Below, one piece after another: positions 1 to 6,887 of a stretch of DNA of 13,358 nt. The first letter of the stretch is position 1. Each line of letters begins with the position of its first letter. Origin of the DNA: Parachlamydiaceae bacterium (GTDB lineage: Bacteria > Chlamydiota > Chlamydiia > Chlamydiales > Parachlamydiaceae); the NCBI GenBank assembly GCA_003164155.1, contig PLSG01000304.1, positions 1-13,358 of the forward strand, in the 5' to 3' direction. The translations under genes were made by a program, and so were the position numbers. The notes under the pieces are model-generated. The model saw only the letters and a list, made by a program, of their open reading frames with translations. It made no database searches and was not told the DNA's origin.

Positions 1-56
1 GGGCATGTAGCCCAGGGCAAGCGCAGCGTAGCCCTGGGAAGGTAATGATAAATATT

Positions 57-75
57 GCACCCCTGAAAGGGGTGC
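57..75. repeat. Mini-hairpin in left arm (8-bp stem, GAA loop)
   Basis: GCACCCCT (57-64) pairs perfectly with AGGGGTGC (68-75) around the loop GAA. The matching hairpin in the right arm differs at both bases of one pair, so the stem is preserved in both copies. Confidence 0.8.
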
Positions 76-157
76 GGGCTGTATTTTCAAAATGTTATGA
101 AATGAGATAGAGGCATATAGCAGATGTGGTAAAACTTTGTTTATTATAACTCAGCCC

Positions 158-176
158 GTACCCCTTTCAGGGGTAC
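158..176. repeat. Mini-hairpin in right arm (8-bp stem, TTC loop)
   Basis: GTACCCCT (158-165) pairs perfectly with AGGGGTAC (169-176) around TTC. Compared with the left-arm copy, the C58-G74 pair is replaced by T159-A175, a compensatory double change that keeps the stem intact. Confidence 0.8.
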
Positions 177-233
177 AATATCCATCATTACCTTCCCAGG
201 GCTGCGCTGCGCTTGCCCTGGGCTACATGCCCA

Positions 234-251
234 CACCCCCATTCGGGGGTG
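234..251. repeat. Small GC-rich hairpin downstream of the long palindrome
   Basis: CACCCCC (234-240) pairs with GGGGGTG (245-251) around an ATTC loop, a 7-bp stem. No T-run follows, so a Rho-independent terminator reading on the + strand is not supported. It directly abuts the right arm of the long inverted repeat and may be part of the same dispersed element. Confidence 0.6.
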
Positions 252-303
252 AATACAAAGATATGAGCATGTGCTACGCATAAGCTAAGACAGAAATAGC
301 AGA

Positions 304-335
304 TAGAATCCAAACACTATTAATTAGAATCCAAA
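304..335 (+). promoter_or_regulatory. 11-bp direct repeat in the leader of gene 1, possible promoter/operator
   Basis: TAGAATCCAAA occurs at 304-314 and again at 325-335, exactly 21 bp apart start to start (about two helical turns), 24-55 bases before the gene 1 start codon. The TAGAAT at the head of each copy matches five of six bases of a sigma-70 -10 box, but no good -35 box lies 16-18 bp upstream of either. The surroundings (312-356) are strongly AT-rich. Seen: the repeat and its spacing. Inferred: a promoter and/or a dimeric-repressor operator for gene 1. It has no counterpart before gene 2. Confidence 0.3.
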
Positions 336-358
336 TTCAATTAATCTAAAAGATAAGC

Positions 359-3300
359 ATGCATCCACTTTTTGATCAGCCTATTTATTGCCCTGTTCAG
401 CTTGGCCAGCCTCTCCCTAAAATGCCTCCAGAAAGCGGTATAGAATGCCTTCCCGTGGTGCCTTACGAGGAAGCTTTAGAGCCCAACGAAAGTGCTCGCT
501 TGGCTATCTTGCAGAAAGAGCGCTTTCAGCTGATTGCCAATCGCGATCTTTGTCGTAGATATGGTTGGCAAGGAGATGACATCGCATTTACTCCTCAAGA
601 TTTTGCCAGATATCTTCAAGCCAAAGGGCGCGAAGCGTGGATCGTAGGCTCTCAAACTAGACCCATGCATATCCCCAAACACGATATCGACATCCGCTTT
701 TATCTCAGTGCTAACCACTATGCTAATAAAACTGAACTACAGGACAAGCTTGAGCATACCATAAGCGGATTTATCCGCTGGAGAATGCGTCAAAAATCGC
801 GAGAACATGTGCGCACAATCCCCGATAATATTTCCACGCGTTTGGCAGTTTATGGTGTAGCTATTCAAATTTTCGCCCTTCCCGAGCAACCCCAAACTCC
901 TAGCTGGGCTTTAATTCAGCTAGGTTCTTTGCAGATCAATGCGCTTTACCGTGCCCGGCTGCATAGTATCAGCAGTTCCACAGGTGGGCAGTGGAGCATC
1001 TTGCGCAGCGTAGCCCGTTGGTCAATAGGACATAGTTTTGCGACTGATCACTCAGGTTTTATGACTGCTAAGGGATACGCCTCAAAACGCATTTGCCAGA
1101 TCTCCCATCCGCAATTTTTGCACAATCTGATCTACCGCCTGATGCTCGAGGCCAGTCATGGATCGCGCTTTTTGCATTCTTTGGATAGGTCCAGTCCTTT
1201 ACTGAAAACTGCTGTAGAAAAGTTTTTTCTAGAACATGCGCGCGATTTTGAATGGGGCAAGCCGGCGATTATCACCAAGAATCTTCTGCGCTATATGAAA
1301 GAACACGCCCGCACGCCACACAAACGCTTAGCCGACTTCTTGTATCTCCTGCGCGTACTGCAACATCAACCGCAAGCTTGTGCTTTTTTAGCCCAAGCTT
1401 TTCTCGAGATAGCTAAGCTGCATGATGCCGACGTACAGATCGCGGCTTTTGCCAATTTCGCGGAATTCATCCATACACACCCCACGCACACCGCTTCTTT
1501 TTTAGCGGTCCTGCAAGGACTGTGCATCTGCTGTAAATGGACCAACCAAGAAAGCCCGGCAGGCAGCATAAAGGCCTATACCGGTCTGACCACAGAGGAT
1601 TGGCGTCCTTATTTTATTTTTAAAGAGACCCATTTTGCGTTGCCTTTCGACTACTACTCTCCCCTTAACTTGGCAACCTCTTTGCTAACCCATTGGCCGG
1701 TCATCTTCAAAATCCCCGCAAGCACAGCCCTCTTAAAGGGATTATTCACTTTTTTAGAACTGCCCGCAAAGTATTTGGAGGTAGATCTACAGCAATCCCT
1801 GCAGCACGTTAAGGCAGATCTTTTGGCTGGTTTTCAGCAGCATTATGTAATAGAAATCATAGATCAGTTTCATGGCAAGGGGATCGCCACAATGTGGTCT
1901 GAGAAAATGCGCGCATCTCATACACTGCCTTCCGTCTCCTCATCTATGGAAGCAACAAAATACTCTGAGGCAGAGTCTAAGCAAAAAGATTTAGAGAAAG
2001 CCCATTTAAAGAACTTGTTAAATCAAGCCCACAGGCATCTAGCTCAATCAGAAAATTCTTTAGAAACATGTCGTTTCATTACCCTTATGTGCAAACTTGC
2101 CGAGCCGCTGCTTAATGAAAAAGAATTGCTCGAGGACCTCACAGCACTCAACACTTTGCTCGTGGCCATCAAAACCTCACCTGAAAAAACCACTCTTTTC
2201 GATACATTAAAACCACACATCGACGATTTCTTTCCTCATCTTGAAGCTAACCTTCTACACCCCAAGCCTGACATACGCGCGTTGGTGGTTGACTTCTACT
2301 TCCATATTCAACATGCTCTCAGCCCCCATCATAGCAGTCTCATCTTTTCGAAAATTTTGGTAGCTTGTAAAAAAGAAAACATCACATCCAGACATAGGCT
2401 TATCGCACATGGGCTGCAAAACTCTTTCTTCTCTGATCCTCACATGCGTCTTAGCTTTTACAGTGAATTGCTATCTTCTAGCGATCTGAACGTATTGAAA
2501 CAAGCCTTTCAGTTAGTCGAAAGCGCCCTAAACGACTCTGTCCACGACAAGATTAAGCTAGCTTGGCTCCCCACTTTAATGCGCAAGCTGCTAACTGCCC
2601 AATGTCATCGCGAAGCTTGTGAGCTATTGTTACATTTGCGCAGGCACGATAAACAGCTCTTTCAACGCTTTTTAGAAGCTGCTTACACGCAGGTTTTTCG
2701 CCAACAATTAGTGGAGGCGGCCAAAGCTTTAAGCTTTCTGCCTAAAGATCCCCAAGCCACCAAAACAGCTTTGCGCGTACTCATCTTAGTGCTCAAGGGT
2801 GAAGTCCATGAGACAGTCTTAAAGGATAGTAGTGAATTGTTTTCCCGCGAAATTGCCGCGCATTTTTTAATAAAAAGTAAACGGCCTAATCTGGCTATGC
2901 GCTACCGGCTAATGCGTTTAGCCAACCGACTGCTGCATAACAAAGCTAAATTATCTTCGGCAACGCGCAGCTTATGTCTTGAGCATCTGGTTGTGAAGTG
3001 CATGGAAACCAACAAAAAGCACCCACGCCTTACAGTATCAAAATCTTATCGCCAAATGGCTTTGCATACCTTCAAAAAGCTAGCTCCGCTCTTTGAAGAT
3101 TCGCGTGAGATACAAGAGCTCTATCAATTTTTTCTAGTGCGCATGGCGGCGCTTATCGGATCCAAACAAGCCACTTTTGTTTTTTTAGGAAAAGCCCTGC
3201 TTGAACACGCCATTCCCCTGAAACATCCTCAGCGAAAACCTCTCAAATGGCTGCTGGATAAGCAAACCCTCAATACTCGATTTTTTGAAACCTTTCGCCG

Positions 3301-6300
3301 TTTTGCGGTAGAGCTAAGCCCAACACTAAGCACACATAGTGCTTTTCAAAGGGCCGGCAGTGATCTTGTGGCCACAGACATAGCAGAAAAACAGGATAAA
3401 GAAGAAAAAAGCTACGTGGAATCTCCCGCACTTATCATAAGAACTTCTACAGCTTGGAAAACACACCGGCAACGCGATTCGTCTGAAAAATTGGAGATGA
3501 CCAAGAACGCTATTTTATGGCTCATAGATAACATACCCGTAAGTGGTAAAGAATCGCATACCCGACTTTTCAATCACTGCCAATTTATTGTCCAAGGACT
3601 GGTGGAAGGGAAAAAACGCCTTTCAGCCCTTTCAGAAGATGAGCAGTTTGTGATAGCCGAGAATTTACTAAGCGTCATGGAATTGCTGTCAAAAGCTTCA
3701 CGGGCCGACACGCTGAATGAAACTTTCCGTCTTTTTTCTTTAATGGCCGATATGCCGGCCTCCCCAAGCATTCGCTTTGAAAAAATCCAGAGCGCAGAAA
3801 AAAGGGAAATTTTAGATCAAAGACGGCTAGCCATTGCGACGGCCCTGCTTCACAATTTTCTGCTGCGCCGCTCTAAAAATGCTTCTGAAAATAGATCTCA
3901 AAAATTCAACTTCGAAGCGATGCACTTTCTTACGCGTTTTCTGCTTAGCCTCGATCTGAGAAGCGGCGTGGCTTATCAACTGATGATTAGGGCTATAGCT
4001 TTCTTGCCAAGAAATCCTCCGCACGCGTTGGAATACAAAGAAGCTGTGAGTATATTGAGCAAGCTGTGTGCGCATTCAGAAGGAGCCTTGCGCACACAGC
4101 TGCTGCTTCAGCATTGCGTTTTAAGGACAATTAAAGAAGGCATTAATGAGGCATCCACAAATCACTTAATGTTGGCTATGCAACTTTGTGGACAGCTAAT
4201 TGAGCATCGTTTAATCGCGGCAAATGGTTGGCGGCCACTGAGCAATATCCTATGGCTGGCAACGAAAAGATTAACTACTAGCAAAATTAAGCTAGCAGAT
4301 GAAAATCTTTATAAATGGATCATTCTTCCTCTCATCGAGACACAAGGGTTGTGCGCTTGTAACCCAAAACTCCAAAATGAGATTCTTAGCGCTCTTTCAA
4401 GGATGATCACATTGAAAGACGAATGGCTGCCACAGCTCCTTCCCGTTCCACAAGATCTTCTGGAGTTTTATTTATATAGAACAATGTGGTTAAGTGAGGA
4501 AGAGCGCCATCAAGCAAATAGATGGCTAGAAGAACTCCCTCCTCTTTCTTCCTTCGATCCAGCGCTTAAAAATCTGCATACTCGCTATCACATTGCACTT
4601 AAGATCCAATCAAAAGATAATGCAACTTACAAAATAACTTTTAAAGATTATTTAAACTTAACTTTCACTGAAAAAGAAATGCTACTGCCTCTCATAGTCA
4701 AAAGCTTAAAAGACCAACCTTCTTTAGAGCATTTTGATCCACGTGCCCCCACCTCTCTTTTCGAAGCCTTTGTCAGCATCTTTCTACCTTTTATAAACGC
4801 TCTCTCCCAGACCCTATCTTCTATGGAATTAGAGATCCTCGAAAACTATAGCCTAGAGATACTTTTCCGCTTCTTGGACCGCTTTGAAGAACTCCCCGAT
4901 TATGAAACATTCCTTCCGTTCGAGCTAAATTGCCTTAATATGCTATCTCAAACCTGTTCACCTAGATTTCTGCAAGATTTAGTACTTCCACGCCTTCTCA
5001 GGCATTATATGTCGACCACATCGCCCGCTAATCGAAATATGGCCTTGGAAGCCTTAAAAGAAATTCATGAGGAATTTGAAGATGAGTATGAAGGAGAGGA
5101 GTATGAAGAAGACGATTATATGCTTTCATATGCTTGGAATAAACTTTTCGAAGAAGAAGCTGAGAACGCACAGTTGCTAGTCGATAATAAAAATATTACA
5201 CTAAAAGAGTTCGATGATTTTGCTGACAGAGTAAAAAATCTGCTTATTCTGGGAGGAAACATACCTTTGGCTTTAGTTGAAATAGCGAATTTACTGAAAG
5301 CACTCCTTACTTGTCTTAAAAAATTCAAAGGCTCCTCCTCTTACACAATCATGCTTCAAAACCTTAATAGAATGTTAGGCTTTGCCATCGAAAAAGGACC
5401 TTTTAAACACCTCCGAGGCCTCACTCCAGAAGCTTTGTCCAACAAAGAAGTTCAACAGCTAACTAGTGCCCAAATAAGTCTGCAAATTGATATGTTAGAT
5501 GAATTAATAACTCCTGCAACATATTCACAGGCGCTTAACTCGCTGGAAAAATTGCGCCCATCTTATCACATGCTCTCTGCCCATCCCGTATATAAAAATA
5601 AACATTTTATAGGCACTGAAGCTTTATCCTACTGTTTGTTTGCGCAAGACCCCTTACAATGCCACCCTATACTTCGCCACTATGAACAATTTTTCCTTAA
5701 AGCTTGTCATGCGCACAACTTCTCATTTGCGCTCAACTGCCTACACGCACTTTTAAATCAAAGCTTTACCTTTACGGCCATCCCCCTCATCGTCGATATG
5801 CTCATTGAAGTTTTCCGTCAAAGAAAAACCCAGCCAAATGCCCGCATGCTTAGTGATCCTAACCTCCTCATGCGCTTGCTTAGTAAAAGCCCCTCTTTGC
5901 TACGCAAAGAGCCTTACTCTAAGCTGAACCCAGGCAGCTTGCCTCTCGTTTTAAACCCGCTGCGCTTTATGCTAGAGTATAACAGTGATCTTGAAGCTTT
6001 TCAAAAGAAAATCCAAACCGTCTCTTTTTTAAAAAATATTAGCGAGGTCTGCCTCACAGCCATCCAGCTATATCATAAATCCCTGCCAATGCTGCATGCG
6101 CTGCCGGGTGCACCCATTTTGGAATCTTTAATGCCCATTGAAGAACATTTAGCTAACGCCCCCTATCTTCTTAAAACAGATCTAGCTGCCCAAGATATTC
6201 TCGCTTTGGAAAAAGAATGCCAAGCCATCAAAGCCCATTGGACCCCCCTATGGGACAAACTTTCCAATGAAAAAGCTATAAACTTTACTAAAAAGAGCTT

Positions 6301-6589
6301 AGAATCCACGTTTGGAAAAATCCGTGCCTCTCATTATACTGTGAGCACTTCGAAAGAAAAAGCAGCTCCCCTCGAAAGAACAGAAGAACTAACAGAGGAG
6401 GCTATGAAATTGAAGGGAAAAAACCTAGAGTTCTCATTTGCATGGACTCCCTCTGCCGATGATGCTTCTTTGAAAAAGACCGTAAATGAAAACATGAAAG
6501 GCATAGCATCTAAACTCGGAAAGCCCAAAGCCTCCCAAGCTCGCGCATCTGCGGACAAAAAGAAACCACCGCTTGAAAAGAAAAAATAA
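359..6589 (+). CDS. Giant protein: class II CCA/poly(A)-polymerase-like nucleotidyltransferase head plus long alpha-helical solenoid (paralog 1)
   Basis: The protein has 2076 residues and no recognised full-length family. The ATG at 359 is chosen because the aligned paralog starts at the same point (PIYCPV at residues 8-13 in both); the ribosome-binding site is weak. Residues 81-113 resemble the class II nucleotidyltransferase signature: a helix (DFARYLQAKGREAWIV), G97-S98, R101, P106-K107, then D109-I-D111. Residues 165-176 match the following beta strand, but Q170 occupies the usual third-carboxylate position. INAL (193-196) resembles the RRDFTINAL box without its RRD. ILRSVARW (214-221) resembles the neck box LRAVRFA. 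The EDxxR nucleotide-recognition element is not seen. Residues ~340-2000 look all-helical and leucine-rich, HEAT/ARM-like (for example ~620-890), with a charged linker near 990-1035, an acidic run at 1568-1587 and a Lys-rich tail. No signal peptide or membrane segment is visible, so it is probably cytosolic or an effector. Coding status is near certain; the head assignment is moderate; catalysis and substrate are unknown. Confidence 0.93.
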   Translation: MHPLFDQPIYCPVQLGQPLPKMPPESGIECLPVVPYEEALEPNESARLAILQKERFQLIANRDLCRRYGWQGDDIAFTPQDFARYLQAKGREAWIVGSQTRPMHIPKHDIDIRFYLSANHYANKTELQDKLEHTISGFIRWRMRQKSREHVRTIPDNISTRLAVYGVAIQIFALPEQPQTPSWALIQLGSLQINALYRARLHSISSSTGGQWSILRSVARWSIGHSFATDHSGFMTAKGYASKRICQISHPQFLHNLIYRLMLEASHGSRFLHSLDRSSPLLKTAVEKFFLEHARDFEWGKPAIITKNLLRYMKEHARTPHKRLADFLYLLRVLQHQPQACAFLAQAFLEIAKLHDADVQIAAFANFAEFIHTHPTHTASFLAVLQGLCICCKWTNQESPAGSIKAYTGLTTEDWRPYFIFKETHFALPFDYYSPLNLATSLLTHWPVIFKIPASTALLKGLFTFLELPAKYLEVDLQQSLQHVKADLLAGFQQHYVIEIIDQFHGKGIATMWSEKMRASHTLPSVSSSMEATKYSEAESKQKDLEKAHLKNLLNQAHRHLAQSENSLETCRFITLMCKLAEPLLNEKELLEDLTALNTLLVAIKTSPEKTTLFDTLKPHIDDFFPHLEANLLHPKPDIRALVVDFYFHIQHALSPHHSSLIFSKILVACKKENITSRHRLIAHGLQNSFFSDPHMRLSFYSELLSSSDLNVLKQAFQLVESALNDSVHDKIKLAWLPTLMRKLLTAQCHREACELLLHLRRHDKQLFQRFLEAAYTQVFRQQLVEAAKALSFLPKDPQATKTALRVLILVLKGEVHETVLKDSSELFSREIAAHFLIKSKRPNLAMRYRLMRLANRLLHNKAKLSSATRSLCLEHLVVKCMETNKKHPRLTVSKSYRQMALHTFKKLAPLFEDSREIQELYQFFLVRMAALIGSKQATFVFLGKALLEHAIPLKHPQRKPLKWLLDKQTLNTRFFETFRRFAVELSPTLSTHSAFQRAGSDLVATDIAEKQDKEEKSYVESPALIIRTSTAWKTHRQRDSSEKLEMTKNAILWLIDNIPVSGKESHTRLFNHCQFIVQGLVEGKKRLSALSEDEQFVIAENLLSVMELLSKASRADTLNETFRLFSLMADMPASPSIRFEKIQSAEKREILDQRRLAIATALLHNFLLRRSKNASENRSQKFNFEAMHFLTRFLLSLDLRSGVAYQLMIRAIAFLPRNPPHALEYKEAVSILSKLCAHSEGALRTQLLLQHCVLRTIKEGINEASTNHLMLAMQLCGQLIEHRLIAANGWRPLSNILWLATKRLTTSKIKLADENLYKWIILPLIETQGLCACNPKLQNEILSALSRMITLKDEWLPQLLPVPQDLLEFYLYRTMWLSEEERHQANRWLEELPPLSSFDPALKNLHTRYHIALKIQSKDNATYKITFKDYLNLTFTEKEMLLPLIVKSLKDQPSLEHFDPRAPTSLFEAFVSIFLPFINALSQTLSSMELEILENYSLEILFRFLDRFEELPDYETFLPFELNCLNMLSQTCSPRFLQDLVLPRLLRHYMSTTSPANRNMALEALKEIHEEFEDEYEGEEYEEDDYMLSYAWNKLFEEEAENAQLLVDNKNITLKEFDDFADRVKNLLILGGNIPLALVEIANLLKALLTCLKKFKGSSSYTIMLQNLNRMLGFAIEKGPFKHLRGLTPEALSNKEVQQLTSAQISLQIDMLDELITPATYSQALNSLEKLRPSYHMLSAHPVYKNKHFIGTEALSYCLFAQDPLQCHPILRHYEQFFLKACHAHNFSFALNCLHALLNQSFTFTAIPLIVDMLIEVFRQRKTQPNARMLSDPNLLMRLLSKSPSLLRKEPYSKLNPGSLPLVLNPLRFMLEYNSDLEAFQKKIQTVSFLKNISEVCLTAIQLYHKSLPMLHALPGAPILESLMPIEEHLANAPYLLKTDLAAQDILALEKECQAIKAHWTPLWDKLSNEKAINFTKKSLESTFGKIRASHYTVSTSKEKAAPLERTEELTEEAMKLKGKNLEFSFAWTPSADDASLKKTVNENMKGIASKLGKPKASQARASADKKKPPLEKKK

Positions 6590-6617
6590 AAACATGTCCG
6601 GCATGGTTCAAAGAAAA

Positions 6618-6756
6618 GAATGGCCGCAAAAGAACACAAAGAACGCAAAAAAAGAGAAGGAGAGTAATAACTCTCACTGAATGAGTGAACACATCAGAAA
6701 AACAGGCCTTATTCACCTTCCTTTTGTGCGTTCTTTGTGTTCTTTTGCGGCCATTC
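6618..6756. repeat. Inverted repeat, 30-bp perfect arms with 79-nt spacer
   Basis: Bases 6618-6647 (GAATGGCCGCAAAAGAACAC... onward) are the exact reverse complement of 6727-6756. Pairing continues imperfectly inward through the A-rich/T-rich flanks at 6649-6655 and 6719-6725. It does not resemble the palindrome at 1-232, so it is a second, distinct repeat family. As RNA it would form a very stable stem between the two genes; without a terminal T-tract it is not a typical intrinsic terminator. It could act as an mRNA-stabilising or attenuating structure, or simply be a dispersed mobile palindrome. Confidence 0.9.
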
Positions 6757-6795
6757 CTTTGGATTTGAGCCTTACCCGTATGTAGCTATTTTTGA

Positions 6796-6835
6796 ACCAA
6801 GCCACCTGTCCACCTTTTCGGACAGAGAATTTGGT
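6796..6835. repeat. Compound hairpin upstream of gene 2
   Basis: An inner 6-bp stem, CTGTCC (6806-6811) with GGACAG (6820-6825), is enclosed by an outer 5-bp stem, ACCAA (6796-6800) with TTGGT (6831-6835), separated by symmetric 5-nt internal loops. It lies 52 bases before the start codon of gene 2. It may be an RNA structure in the 5' leader or part of a longer dispersed repeat; the sequence does not decide between these. Confidence 0.4.
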
Positions 6836-6875
6836 CGAGTGAAACACTGTCTGGAAAGATAAAAATAACCACAGT

Positions 6876-6882
6876 AAAAAGG
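6876..6882 (+). promoter_or_regulatory. Ribosome-binding site of gene 2
   Basis: AAAAAGG ends five bases before the ATG at 6888, giving an AAGG Shine-Dalgarno core. Together with the residue-by-residue match to the paralog from residue 8 on, this fixes the start. Gene 1 lacks an equally good site (only AAAAGATAAG before its ATG), so the two genes may be translated with different efficiency. Confidence 0.6.
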
Positions 6883-6887
6883 TAAAT

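Larger units (their letters stand above)
1..232. repeat. Long imperfect inverted repeat (81-nt arms, 70-nt spacer)
   Basis: Bases 1-81 are the reverse complement of bases 152-232, with 76 of 81 positions matching. Mismatched pairs are 29/204, 50/183, 51/182, 58/175 and 74/159. Each arm contains two smaller palindromes: an 8-bp stem around CCCAGGGC (11-18 with 31-38; counterpart 195-202 with 215-222) and an 8-bp stem with a 3-nt loop (57-75; counterpart 158-176). Bases 82-151 are AT-rich spacer with no gene-like ORF. The left arm begins at the window edge, so it may extend further and any target-site duplication on that side is invisible. It carries no transposase gene, so it could be a MITE-like or REP-like palindromic element, or two inverted copies of one dispersed repeat unit. 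It is not a classical terminator because no T-tract follows. The palindrome itself is certain; its class is not. Confidence 0.93.
6590..6887. other. 298-bp intergenic spacer made mostly of palindromic repeat sequence
   Basis: The spacer contains a 30-bp perfect inverted repeat (6618-6647 with 6727-6756), short hairpins in its loop (6660-6665 with 6670-6675; 6674-6678 with 6684-6688), a compound hairpin at 6796-6835, and the ribosome-binding site of gene 2. No convincing gene or strong sigma-70 promoter was found. The length and the palindromes suggest that gene 2 may be transcribed separately from gene 1, but read-through cannot be excluded. Confidence 0.6.

Noticed and set aside
45..110. 21-codon ORF inside the first palindrome
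   Set aside because: Very short, lies within the repeat arm and spacer, and has no ribosome-binding site.
1..232. CRISPR-like array or phage attachment site
   Set aside because: There are only two copies, in inverted orientation, with no regular spacers and no integrase or cas gene nearby.
359..430. N-terminal Sec signal peptide or recognisable type III secretion signal
   Set aside because: The N-terminus lacks a basic start followed by a hydrophobic core; type III signals have no reliable sequence motif, so none can be claimed.
6334..6648. Minus-strand ORFs opposite the 3' end of gene 1
   Set aside because: They arise as antisense shadows of the Lys-rich tail (poly-Phe/Ser translations) and show no family resemblance or start signals.
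6618..6756. Intrinsic terminator for gene 1
   Set aside because: The loop is 79 nt long and no T-tract follows the stem, so it does not fit a Rho-independent terminator.
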